DNA from: Pseudomonadales bacterium
GTDB lineage: Bacteria > Pseudomonadota > Gammaproteobacteria > Pseudomonadales > Azotimanducaceae
DNA length: 5,732 bases
Direction of reading: 5' to 3'
Assembly (NCBI GenBank): GCA_007128525.1
Contig: SKXG01000126.1
Coordinates: 1-5,732, forward strand
The translations under genes were made by a program, and so were the position numbers. Below are positions 1 through 5,732 of this stretch, one piece after another (within the stretch, counting starts at the first letter, position 1; every line of letters begins with the position of its first letter). The notes beneath the pieces were generated by a model that searched no databases, was not told the DNA's origin, and worked only from the letters and a program-made list of their open reading frames with translations.

Positions 1-105
1 AACACCCATGGCACTGAGCACCAGAGAGGCTTCAGCAATGGCCCGGTACTCGCGGGCCTGCCTCAGGCACACCCACTGATCGGCATCGTCAAGCTCCATA
101 GGCAT
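1..105 (-). CDS. Partial gene, N-terminal 35 codons only; possibly rhomboid-family membrane protease
   Basis: An open frame starts at ATG 105 on the minus strand and runs off the left edge without a stop. The visible peptide begins MPMELDDADQWVCL and ends ASLVLSAMGV. A tryptophan-containing acidic start followed by an 'A..LVL.AMG(V/I)' segment resembles the cytoplasmic N-terminus of some proteobacterial rhomboid-family proteins as I recall them. No catalytic Ser/His and no membrane segment is visible, so the assignment is a guess. The desaturase stop codon (127-129) lies in the same frame upstream, so the gene cannot begin earlier than 126. ATG 105 and ATG 99 are both possible starts and neither has a strong Shine-Dalgarno sequence. 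The 21-bp gap to the desaturase stop suggests co-transcription and perhaps translational coupling. I am fairly confident that it is coding, less so of the family. Confidence 0.5.
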   Translation of the reverse strand, partial: MPMELDDADQWVCLRQAREYRAIAEASLVLSAMGV

Positions 106-126
106 CAGACGAATCCAGCCACGCGG

Positions 127-1083
127 TCAGGCAAACTCTGCTTCGGGCCGCGATACAGTGTGACGCAGCATGTCCAGATAGCTGCGCTTGATTTCCATGC
201 GCGGTGCCAGGCCCTTGTCCACCAGCATCCGGTGGGCACGCGGCAGGCGGTAGCAGGGGCAGGATACGAGCAGGTGGTGCTCCAGATGATAGTTGACGAA
301 GTACGGTGCGATCAGCAGCCGCTCAATGGGGTTGGCCAGCGTCGTTCGGGTATTGCGCAGCCGGTCGTCATTGTCGGGTACTGCCGCGTGCTCACCAATG
401 TTGCGAAGGCGCGTCACCAGCGCCTCCCAGGTGAAAGATGGCACCACCCACAGAAGGAAGTACAGGTACCAGTACCCGGCCAGCGTGAAGCCAGCAAGCA
501 ACGCCACATTGATCAGCAGGTTCGGCCCGAGGCGTCGCCAGCCGCGCGCCAGCCGATCGGGCCAGGGATCACCAGGCTGACCAAACGCATGCCTGACCAG
601 CGCCTTGCGCTGTTTCCAGGCAGTCTGACCGGTGAGGTCTCGAATGACCTTGCGGCGGAAGCTCGACTTGGTAATCGGAAAGGGTTTCGACAAATGCAGG
701 TCCGGGTCGTCTGGCTGCTGCGTACTGCGATGGTGCTGCAGGTGTACGCGCCGATAGGGATCGATCGAAGCGCCGAACAGCGGCCGGTTCAACAACCACT
801 CACAGACCCAGTCGTTGACGCTTTTGTTCCGGTACAGCAAATAGTGCGCGCCATCATGGCCGAGTATGGCCAGGCCAAGTTGCCGGGTACCAATCACCAT
901 GATACCGAGCAGGATCGTGAGCGGGTTAGTCCACAGCGCCACCAATACCCAGGTCAGCACGATGGTGCCCCAGCAATGCAGGATCATCCAAGTCGAACGC
1001 CACGCGGAATGCTGCCGCAGATCGGCGCGCTCATCGTGCGTAAAGATGTCTGAAGCGCGGTTGACGGTATCCATAACGCTCAC
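127..1083 (-). CDS. Membrane fatty acid desaturase (PF00487-type, di-iron)
   Basis: This 318-aa protein is an integral-membrane, non-haem di-iron desaturase or hydroxylase expected to introduce a double bond (or hydroxyl) into an acyl chain at the cytoplasmic face of the inner membrane. All three histidine boxes are present: H76-D-G-A-H80, H114-L-Q-H117-H118 and H266-L-E-H269-H270. A further conserved-type histidine lies in NIGEH232A. Hydrophobic segments lie at about residues 32-50, 54-73 and 187-215, on either side of the boxes. The length is normal for bacterial members. I place the start at GTG 1083 because an AAGGA sequence (1088-1092) lies 4 nt upstream of it; the alternative ATG at 1074 would be 13 nt from that site. 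The gene lies 54 bp downstream of the DUF5916 gene and 21 bp upstream of the left-edge gene, all on the minus strand, so an operon is likely. Carotenoid hydroxylases share the box layout, so the substrate is not settled; acyl lipid is my preference. Confidence 0.9.
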   Translation of the reverse strand: MSVMDTVNRASDIFTHDERADLRQHSAWRSTWMILHCWGTIVLTWVLVALWTNPLTILLGIMVIGTRQLGLAILGHDGAHYLLYRNKSVNDWVCEWLLNRPLFGASIDPYRRVHLQHHRSTQQPDDPDLHLSKPFPITKSSFRRKVIRDLTGQTAWKQRKALVRHAFGQPGDPWPDRLARGWRRLGPNLLINVALLAGFTLAGYWYLYFLLWVVPSFTWEALVTRLRNIGEHAAVPDNDDRLRNTRTTLANPIERLLIAPYFVNYHLEHHLLVSCPCYRLPRAHRMLVDKGLAPRMEIKRSYLDMLRHTVSRPEAEFA

Positions 1084-1087
1084 TGGT

Positions 1088-1092
1088 TCCTT
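1088..1092 (-). promoter_or_regulatory. Shine-Dalgarno sequence selecting a GTG start for the desaturase
   Basis: On the minus strand the sequence reads AGAAGGAACCA then GTG. The AAGGA core is 4 nt from GTG 1083 and 13 nt from the in-frame ATG 1074. The spacing is slightly short for GTG but clearly better than for ATG, so the GTG start is preferred. Confidence 0.6.
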
Positions 1093-1118
1093 CTGCGCAG
1101 CTGCTCACCGGTCTGCCC

Positions 1119-1131
1119 GGCCCTTAGGGCC
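1119..1131 (-). other. Small GC-rich hairpin between the DUF5916 and desaturase genes
   Basis: A perfect inverted repeat, GGCCC-TTA-GGGCC on the plus strand, lies 6 nt past the TAG stop of the DUF5916 gene and about 26 nt before the desaturase ribosome-binding site. No T-tract follows it in the minus direction, so it is not a canonical intrinsic terminator. It could act as an mRNA 3'-end stabiliser or a weak attenuator, or it could be chance. Confidence 0.35.
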
Positions 1132-1137
1132 TTCAGC

Positions 1138-3579
1138 CTAATTGCCCAGCCGGTAACGGAATTTTACCACCAGCTGTTCAGCCAGAGGCTCATCATAGGC
1201 GTCGCGGAACAACTGGGTAAAGCGCTGCCCGGCATCGCCTCTGAGCCGACTGTTGCGCGTATAGACCACAAAAATGTCCGACAAAGGCGCAATTTCCCAG
1301 CGGTAGCGGAGCTGCAGGTTCAACGTCGAGATGCTGAAGTCCGCCGGCGCCGCACCATCCGGCAGACTGTCCGGCAACAGCGCACCGGGCCGCTCCGGCA
1401 CCAGATAATAGTCCTGCGCGCTGGCATCGATGCCCACCCATTGCAGCGCAGCACGCAGCTGCTGACGGGCTGTCAGAAAGAAGTTGAAGCTCAGACGCGT
1501 CTGCCACTCTTCCGCCGCAAAGGTGGCAAATTGCCGGCCGCCCTGATGCAGCAGCCAGCCGTCGCGGTCCCGGTACAGCATCGTCAGGTCCGTGGTCAGG
1601 CGGCTCTGCGGGTGCCAGATCAGACGTCCCTGCAGGCTGTACAGCGACCCACCGAGGTCTTCGCCTTGGTAACGACCGTCAAACTGAGCGGCCAGTGGCC
1701 GGGCGCTGTCCGTGCTGTAGCCCAGCCCCACCTGGGTTCGCGCATCAATGCGATAGACACCATTGCCAAAGGAATTGCGGTCTTCATAACGGGCAGGAAA
1801 GTAGTTCAGCTCACCACGCCAGCGCGACAGATCATCCCGCTCAATCCAGGTGGACAGAAAAACACCGGAACGCACGGACTGATGGTCGTGATTCCACTCC
1901 TGACTCAGAATGAGCTGCGTTTCCTGATCGCGGGCCAGCCTAAAGTCTGAACTGCGCCGTACATACACATAGCGCGTACCCAGCAGATCATTGCGGCGCT
2001 GGAATCCCAGATCATTGATGTCGATCTGCCGATCAAAGTAATCCAATGCGACGATGTGGTTGCGGCCACGTTGCGGGCTGTACCGCAGGTCAACAAAAGC
2101 GCCACGCCCGTGAGGGCCGTCATCGGGATTGGACCAGAGTACCTGGGCATCGATGTTCAGCCGGCCACTGGCTGTCAGATAGTGCGCGTCGACGCCCTGG
2201 GTGCCGACCTGGCGGGCATCGTGCGTGGTCAGCGTGCCCATCCAGCCCAGTCCACGATAGGCACCACCAGGGCTGTCCTCATACAGCACCCGGGCAATGC
2301 CGTAGTTGCTGCCATCCTGGTTCAGCCGCATCGCGTCGTCCTCACCAACGGCGCGAAAGCGGCTGTCACGCTCACCGGCAAACAGCACACCATAACGCCA
2401 CGCACCCTGCTGGCCTGTTACCTTGCCGGCGCCGAGCAATTCAGCCTGCTGGTTGAGCTGATCCGGCGCCACGCTGAACCCATCAGGTGTGGCCGGACGC
2501 TGCACGGCGCCGCCAATGCGACGTGTGTTCAGGAGTGTCGTGGGGCCATCGCGGCCACCACCGGCAGCCCGTGGCGTAGCGACAAAGATTTCCTGGCCTT
2601 CCAGAAAAAACAGACGCTTCTCGGGAAAGAACGTCTCGAATGCCGTCAGATTGACGATGACATCATCGGCCTCGACATTGCCGAAGTCAGGATTCAACGT
2701 GGCCGAAAGCTGAAAGTTGGTCGAAGGCCGCCAGAACAGATCCATTCCGGCGCGGTACTCGGTGCGCCCTTGTACCTCGTCAAGCGTTGAAGACACATAA
2801 GGGTACAAGCTGTACTGCTGGCGCGGCCCTACACCTTCCATTTCAAGCAGGGGCAGTGCCGACAGGAAAACCTGCTGCGTATCCGGAATGGGTGGCCAGG
2901 CCCAGCGCTGATTCAGGTGCGCGACACGCCGCGAGACGAACACCCCCATCCGGCGCAGATCGGTATCGGCAGGCATCGACATCATCGACCACGGCAGGAA
3001 CATTTCTGCGCTCCAGCCCGTGTCAGTCTGCGCCGACGCGCCATACCAGGGACCGTCCCAATCGGCACCATAACGCCGCTCCGGCAACACGGTGCCGTCC
3101 AGCAGACTGTCCCCCAGCGCGACACCGAACCAGTAGCCGTATCGCCCCTCACCAGAGCTGTCCAAGGTAATAAAAACCGCATCGCGATTGATCTGGCGCT
3201 GATCGCGAGCCGACAGCCGGCTGACCAGTGTTTCCGCCGGCTGGTCCAGCTCAAAACCCACATAGAGACCACGCTCAGACGCAAACATGCGCAGACGCGT
3301 CGCATAAGGGACCGGCGCCATGGTGTCCGGCTCGATGACCAGGAAGTCGTCAATATAAGGAACCGACTGCCACACAGCTTCGTCCAGCCGACCGTCAATG
3401 CTGACATTGAGATCGGCTTCATCAAAGCGCCGGATTGCTACAGTCTGATCACTGGACCTGCTGCCGGGCTCCGCCACTGCTTGGGCAACAACACTAGTCG
3501 ACACGAAAAAGCCACTCCAGGCAAACCAGCCGACAACCAGCAGCCGGACCGCCCCAAGTGACCAAGGCCTGCACCCCAT
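1138..3579 (-). CDS. DUF5916 protein: CBM9-like domain plus outer-membrane beta-barrel
   Basis: This 813-aa exported protein begins with a signal peptide: a hydrophobic stretch at about 12-31, then A32-Q-A34 as the likely cleavage motif. Next comes a carbohydrate-binding-family-9-like beta-sandwich, recognisable from IDGRLDEAVW (61-70) through RDAVFITLDS (132-141) to the GWSAEMFLPW segment (188-197). The hallmark of DUF5916 follows at about 296-328: NPDFGNVEAD, then VNLTAFETFFPEKR and FFLEG, with TRRIGG at 352-357. The remaining roughly 430 residues are rich in alternating aromatic and polar strands, as in an outer-membrane barrel. The length is within the family range as I know it. The start ATG has GGAGG (3584-3588) 4 nt upstream. 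The gene heads the leftward unit with the desaturase and is divergent from the hydratase gene. The family's substrate is unknown; the CBM9-like fold does not prove glycan binding. The protein ends KFRYRLGN, without the terminal aromatic residue usual for barrels. Confidence 0.88.
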   Translation of the reverse strand: MGCRPWSLGAVRLLVVGWFAWSGFFVSTSVVAQAVAEPGSRSSDQTVAIRRFDEADLNVSIDGRLDEAVWQSVPYIDDFLVIEPDTMAPVPYATRLRMFASERGLYVGFELDQPAETLVSRLSARDQRQINRDAVFITLDSSGEGRYGYWFGVALGDSLLDGTVLPERRYGADWDGPWYGASAQTDTGWSAEMFLPWSMMSMPADTDLRRMGVFVSRRVAHLNQRWAWPPIPDTQQVFLSALPLLEMEGVGPRQQYSLYPYVSSTLDEVQGRTEYRAGMDLFWRPSTNFQLSATLNPDFGNVEADDVIVNLTAFETFFPEKRLFFLEGQEIFVATPRAAGGGRDGPTTLLNTRRIGGAVQRPATPDGFSVAPDQLNQQAELLGAGKVTGQQGAWRYGVLFAGERDSRFRAVGEDDAMRLNQDGSNYGIARVLYEDSPGGAYRGLGWMGTLTTHDARQVGTQGVDAHYLTASGRLNIDAQVLWSNPDDGPHGRGAFVDLRYSPQRGRNHIVALDYFDRQIDINDLGFQRRNDLLGTRYVYVRRSSDFRLARDQETQLILSQEWNHDHQSVRSGVFLSTWIERDDLSRWRGELNYFPARYEDRNSFGNGVYRIDARTQVGLGYSTDSARPLAAQFDGRYQGEDLGGSLYSLQGRLIWHPQSRLTTDLTMLYRDRDGWLLHQGGRQFATFAAEEWQTRLSFNFFLTARQQLRAALQWVGIDASAQDYYLVPERPGALLPDSLPDGAAPADFSISTLNLQLRYRWEIAPLSDIFVVYTRNSRLRGDAGQRFTQLFRDAYDEPLAEQLVVKFRYRLGN

Positions 3580-3651
3580 ATCCCCTCCAGCACCCAGACG
3601 CCTGCGCGCGACAGCCTGAATGCCGCAGGACTCCTTATTATTCGAGGCTGC

Positions 3652-3680
3652 ATAATGACCGGATCCAGGATTTCTGCCAA
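3652..3680 (-). promoter_or_regulatory. Candidate sigma70-type promoter for the DUF5916-desaturase unit
   Basis: Read on the minus strand, TTGGCA (3675-3680, 5 of 6 to the -35 consensus) and CATTAT (3652-3657, 4 of 6 to the -10 consensus) are separated by exactly 17 bp. The -10 lies in a small AT-rich island in otherwise GC-rich sequence. It would give a leader of about 65 nt before the ATG at 3579. This is consensus matching by eye only. Confidence 0.35.
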
Positions 3681-3735
3681 GTCTGGCTGCGGAGGAGAAG
3701 GGCCGGAATGCTCTGCACCACCTGACGGCAAGCGC

Positions 3736-3765
3736 TTGACGCAGACCGCGCCAGGCGGGTTTGAT
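3736..3765 (+). promoter_or_regulatory. Candidate sigma70-type promoter for the enoyl-CoA hydratase gene
   Basis: TTGACG (3736-3741, 5 of 6 to the -35 consensus) and TTTGAT (3760-3765, 4 of 6 to the -10 consensus) are 18 bp apart, and the start codon is about 50 nt further on. A 10-bp perfect palindrome, CAAGCGCTTG (3729-3738), overlaps the -35 and could be a repressor site. A second TTGACG lies at 3765-3770 but has no suitable -10 at 17 bp. Confidence 0.3.
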
Positions 3766-3805
3766 TGACGACTCAGTTTTCCATCACCTGGTTTCAATCA
3801 CGCAA

Positions 3806-3811
3806 GAGGAG
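3806..3811 (+). promoter_or_regulatory. Shine-Dalgarno GAGGAG fixing the hydratase start at 3818
   Basis: GAGGAG is followed by a 6-nt spacer and ATG 3818. The same frame is open back to a TTG at 3761, but that codon has no comparable ribosome-binding site. The 19 extra residues would also not fit the usual start of the family. Confidence 0.85.
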
Positions 3812-3817
3812 TCCGTT

Positions 3818-4654
3818 ATGCCCATCAATCCAGACGCCGTTGGCGCCAAGGGCGATCCAGTACGCCGCAAGTGGTCATCCAAGGATGCCCTGCTGTACGC
3901 CCTGGGCGTCGGCGCCGGTACCGAGGAACTGCCGTTCACAACGGAGAACACACGTGACGTCAAGCAACGCGTCCTGCCCACCTTTGCCGTGATCATCGGG
4001 GGCGGCGGCGCGCCCATGAACAAGGTCGGCAGCTTCAACCCGGCGCTGATGGTGCACGGCGAACAAAGCATTGAGCTGTTCGATGAGATTCCACCGGAGG
4101 GTGAGATCGAGAGCGTGGGCGAGGTCACAGCGATCTGGGACAAAGGCAACGCGGCTGTTCTGGAGTTCACCTCGGAGTCGACCAACGTCGCCAACGGCAA
4201 GCCGCTGCTGCGCAACAGGATGACACTGTTCTGCCGCGGTGAGGGCGGTTTCGGCGGCGAGCGCGGCCCGTCAATCAAACTCGACTACCCGGATCGCAAA
4301 CCAGACCATGAAGTCACCTATACCACGCGCGAAGACCAGGCGCTGCTGTACCGGCTGTCCGGCGACCGCAATCCGCTGCACTCGGACCCGTCTTTCGCCA
4401 AGATGGGCGGCTTCGACCGGCCAATCCTGCATGGTCTGTGCACCTACGGCTTCACCGGCCGGGCGCTGCTGCATACGCTGTGTGACTCTGACCCGAGCCG
4501 TTTCAAATCGATGAGCGGCCGCTTCTCCAAGCCGGTGCTGCCTGGGGACGCGCTGACGGTGTCGATGTGGGTCGACGGCAATGAGTGCCTGTTCCAGACC
4601 AGGACCCAGCGCGGTGATGTGGTGCTGGATCAGGGACGCATGACTTTCCAGTAA
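3818..4654 (+). CDS. (R)-specific enoyl-CoA hydratase, MaoC/hydratase 2 type, double hotdog
   Basis: This 278-aa cytoplasmic enzyme is expected to hydrate trans-2-enoyl-CoA to (R)-3-hydroxyacyl-CoA. The hydratase 2 signature is intact at residues 178-194 (Y-R-L-S-G-D-R-N-P-L-H, ending in S-F-A), with Asp183 and His188 as the expected catalytic pair. HGLCTYGF (205-212) and KPVLPGD (238-244) also match the C-terminal hotdog. The N-terminal half (about 17-140) carries the degenerate first hotdog, including LLYALGVGAG (25-34), as in the hydratase domain of eukaryotic peroxisomal multifunctional enzyme type 2 and in mycobacterial double-hotdog hydratases. The length is typical of this two-hotdog form and longer than the roughly 135-155 aa single-hotdog PhaJ form. 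It appears monocistronic, with its own Shine-Dalgarno sequence and a strong hairpin after the stop. Whether it serves beta-oxidation, polyhydroxyalkanoate supply or sterol/bile-acid side-chain breakdown cannot be told from the window. Confidence 0.9.
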   Translation: MPINPDAVGAKGDPVRRKWSSKDALLYALGVGAGTEELPFTTENTRDVKQRVLPTFAVIIGGGGAPMNKVGSFNPALMVHGEQSIELFDEIPPEGEIESVGEVTAIWDKGNAAVLEFTSESTNVANGKPLLRNRMTLFCRGEGGFGGERGPSIKLDYPDRKPDHEVTYTTREDQALLYRLSGDRNPLHSDPSFAKMGGFDRPILHGLCTYGFTGRALLHTLCDSDPSRFKSMSGRFSKPVLPGDALTVSMWVDGNECLFQTRTQRGDVVLDQGRMTFQ

Positions 4655-4671
4655 CTCACCAGCCAGACTCA

Positions 4672-4696
4672 GGCGGCGCCCAGTGCGGGCGCCGTC
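4672..4696 (+). terminator. GC-rich hairpin 18 nt after the hydratase stop; possible terminator
   Basis: CGGCGCCC (4674-4681), a 5-nt loop AGTGC and GGGCGCCG (4687-4694) form a perfect 8-bp stem. It extends to 10 bp with a G-T wobble (4673/4695) and a further G-C pair (4672/4696). The position is right for a transcript end. No U-tract follows, so intrinsic termination is unproven; it may instead protect the 3' end or work with Rho. Confidence 0.5.
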
Positions 4697-4720
4697 GCAT
4701 GTCAGCATGCAATTCATGCG
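4696..4720 (+). repeat. Clustered GCATG/CATGC inverted repeats next to the terminator-like hairpin
   Basis: CGCATG (4696-4701) pairs with CATGCG (4715-4720). Inside it, a GCATG (4705-4709) can also pair with CATGC (4715-4719) around a 5-nt loop. The two pairings exclude each other. The element follows directly on the 4672-4696 stem, sharing base 4696. It may be a second hairpin or a protein site; I cannot assign a role. Confidence 0.3.
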
Positions 4721-4744
4721 TTAAGCCGTGACAATCTGACCCAG

Positions 4745-4786
4745 CAAAAACAGCGTGGCTCAGCCATCTTGCACAAACAAAAACAG
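4745..4786 (+). repeat. Direct repeat of CAAAAACAG upstream of the S9-like gene
   Basis: Two identical 9-mers, CAAAAACAG, lie at 4745-4753 and 4778-4786. Their starts are 33 bp apart, about three helical turns, in an A-rich patch of GC-rich sequence and 43 bp before the ATG at 4829. This is a possible regulator-binding or promoter-upstream element. I see no convincing -35/-10 pair nearby. Confidence 0.3.
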
Positions 4787-4828
4787 ACCCAGTCCACTGG
4801 AGAATCCGGGCTTTGGGGAGATCAAGCC

Positions 4829-5732
4829 ATGAGCCATCGGCGCCTGCGTTCCCAACTGGCATCCTGTCTGATCATTATCTGCAGTGTCGCAATGGCACCG
4901 GCAGCCGGCGACGCCCCTGACCTGGAAACTTCCAGCATACCCATGGAGGCGTTCGCTCGACTGCCTGCCATCCGGAATGTCCTTGTATCACCAGACGGTC
5001 AGCGATTGCTGTTCATTACTGGCCATGGAGATCAAGAGGCAGCCGTTGTTCGAAGCCTGTCAAGCAACGAGCCCCCACAACCCGTACTGGCATCAGATCC
5101 GGATCAGTTTCACCTGAGGTGGTGCGACTGGGCCAATGACACTCGGGTTCTGTGCTCATACCGAGCAGTCGGCACCAGGTCCCGCGAAACCTATATCCTT
5201 ACCAGACTGGTCGCAGTGGATTACGACGGCAGCAATCAGCGCGTACTGTTGCAGGGCATGCCTCAGGGTTACCAGCAGCTGCAGGACTACGTCGTCGACC
5301 TGCTGCGTGACGATGCCGATCACATCCTGATTGCACTCCACGATAGATCGGACCCATACGAGTCTGTCTACGCGCTCAATGTCTACACAAGCACAGTACG
5401 GCGCCACGCCCGTGGACGCGAACCCGTCACCTACTTTCGAAGTGACCGCCAGGGAAACGTCCGACTTGCCTGGGGCTTCTCATCACGCCGAGCAGAGCGC
5501 ATCTATTACGTCCGCCTGGATGGTGAGACTGTCTGGCGCCAACGCCAATTTGACATTCAAGGACCATTGAATCGGTTCCAGCCGATTCACGTGCTACCGG
5601 GTACCAATCAGCTGCTGGGCTACATGGCGCATGACGGACGAGACGCGCTCTGGCAGATGGACATGTCAGGCGAGGGTGACGCCAGGATCCTATTCCAGCC
5701 ACCTAACGGCAGCATTCAATACTACCGCAGCG
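4829..5732 (+). CDS. Partial exported S9-family peptidase-like protein (signal peptide and beta-propeller)
   Basis: An ATG at 4829 opens a frame of 301 codons with no stop before the right edge. GGGGAG (4815-4820) lies 8 nt upstream. The N-terminus has basic residues (RRLR, 4-7), a hydrophobic stretch (about 10-22) and a small-residue cleavage region around PAA26-G27, so export to the periplasm is expected. Residues 37-62 (IPMEAFARLPAIRNVLVSPD, then GQRLLF) match the first propeller blade typical of proteobacterial S9 (prolyl-oligopeptidase-like) proteins. WCDWANDTRVLCSY (98-111), LVAVDYDG (127-134) and IYYVRLDG (225-232) are repeat-like blade strands. The catalytic alpha/beta-hydrolase domain, with Ser-Asp-His, would lie beyond the window, so peptidase activity is not shown. 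A TolB-type propeller protein is the main alternative. LASC at 10-13 looks like a lipobox but precedes the hydrophobic core, so I do not call a lipoprotein. Confidence 0.8.
   Translation, partial: MSHRRLRSQLASCLIIICSVAMAPAAGDAPDLETSSIPMEAFARLPAIRNVLVSPDGQRLLFITGHGDQEAAVVRSLSSNEPPQPVLASDPDQFHLRWCDWANDTRVLCSYRAVGTRSRETYILTRLVAVDYDGSNQRVLLQGMPQGYQQLQDYVVDLLRDDADHILIALHDRSDPYESVYALNVYTSTVRRHARGREPVTYFRSDRQGNVRLAWGFSSRRAERIYYVRLDGETVWRQRQFDIQGPLNRFQPIHVLPGTNQLLGYMAHDGRDALWQMDMSGEGDARILFQPPNGSIQYYRS

Noticed and set aside
160..1053. Long plus-strand open frame (297 codons) opposite the desaturase
   Set aside because: It is antisense to a gene with all its histidine boxes intact, its product has no recognisable domain and is rich in Gln/Arg/Pro, and long antisense frames are expected in GC-rich DNA.
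1441..3561. Several plus-strand open frames (such as 2056-2790 and 2917-3561) opposite the DUF5916 gene
   Set aside because: Their products are low-complexity Arg/His/Pro/Ala-rich peptides with no family resemblance, and the minus-strand frame has clear domain motifs throughout.
3761..3817. TTG start giving the hydratase a 19-residue N-terminal extension
   Set aside because: It has no good ribosome-binding site and the extension overlaps the candidate promoter and Shine-Dalgarno sequence; ATG 3818 has GAGGAG at ideal spacing.
3784..4717. Minus-strand open frames 3784-4278 and 4271-4717 opposite the hydratase
   Set aside because: They are antisense shadows of a well-supported hydratase gene and their translations match no family I recognise.
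4729..4757. GTGACA near 4728 as a -35 for the S9-like gene
   Set aside because: The sequence 17 bp downstream (CAGCGT) bears no resemblance to a -10 element.
4856..4867. Lipobox LASC at residues 10-13 of the S9-like protein
   Set aside because: The cysteine comes before the hydrophobic core instead of after it, so signal peptidase II processing there is unlikely.
4884..5702. Short open frames in other phases and on the minus strand at 4884-5117, 5136-5330, 5156-5407, 5331-5570 and 5427-5702
   Set aside because: All lie inside the single continuous frame from 4829 to the right edge, which has a ribosome-binding site, a signal peptide and family-like motifs.

Overview
The window comes from a GC-rich bacterial chromosome. 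The likely host is a gammaproteobacterium: it has Gram-negative exported proteins (a signal peptide followed by an outer-membrane-barrel protein of the DUF5916 type), an S9-peptidase-like exported protein, and a MaoC-type double-hotdog hydratase. A Nevskiales- or Xanthomonadales-like host would fit, but this is inference from protein families only; there is no rRNA or marker gene. I see no tRNA, rRNA, CRISPR array, insertion sequence or phage gene.

Layout. The left 3.6 kb is read leftwards (minus strand) as a probable three-gene unit. A large DUF5916/CBM9-like outer-membrane protein (3579 to 1138) comes first, then, after 54 bp, an integral-membrane fatty acid desaturase (1083 to 127). After a further 21 bp comes the start of a third gene that runs off the left edge (105 to 1), whose visible N-terminus is faintly rhomboid-protease-like. 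A 238-bp divergent intergenic region (3580-3817) holds plausible promoters for both directions. On the plus strand it is followed by a 278-aa (R)-specific enoyl-CoA hydratase of the MaoC/hydratase 2 type (3818-4654). The 174-bp gap after it contains a strong GC-rich hairpin and an A-rich pair of direct repeats. The last gene begins at 4829 and stays open to the end of the window; it looks like a secreted S9-family (prolyl-oligopeptidase-like) protein, of which only the signal peptide and beta-propeller part are visible.

How the genes fit together. The desaturase (acyl-chain modification) and the enoyl-CoA hydratase (beta-oxidation, polyhydroxyalkanoate or sterol side-chain type chemistry) both act on acyl chains, and the DUF5916 protein sits in the outer membrane. 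A shared lipid theme is therefore possible but not shown by the sequence. The window reads as ordinary chromosomal gene content and I found no convincing evidence of a novel defence or mobile system. The points most worth a second look are the two edge genes, the pairing of a DUF5916 barrel with a desaturase, and the symmetric elements in the two intergenic regions.
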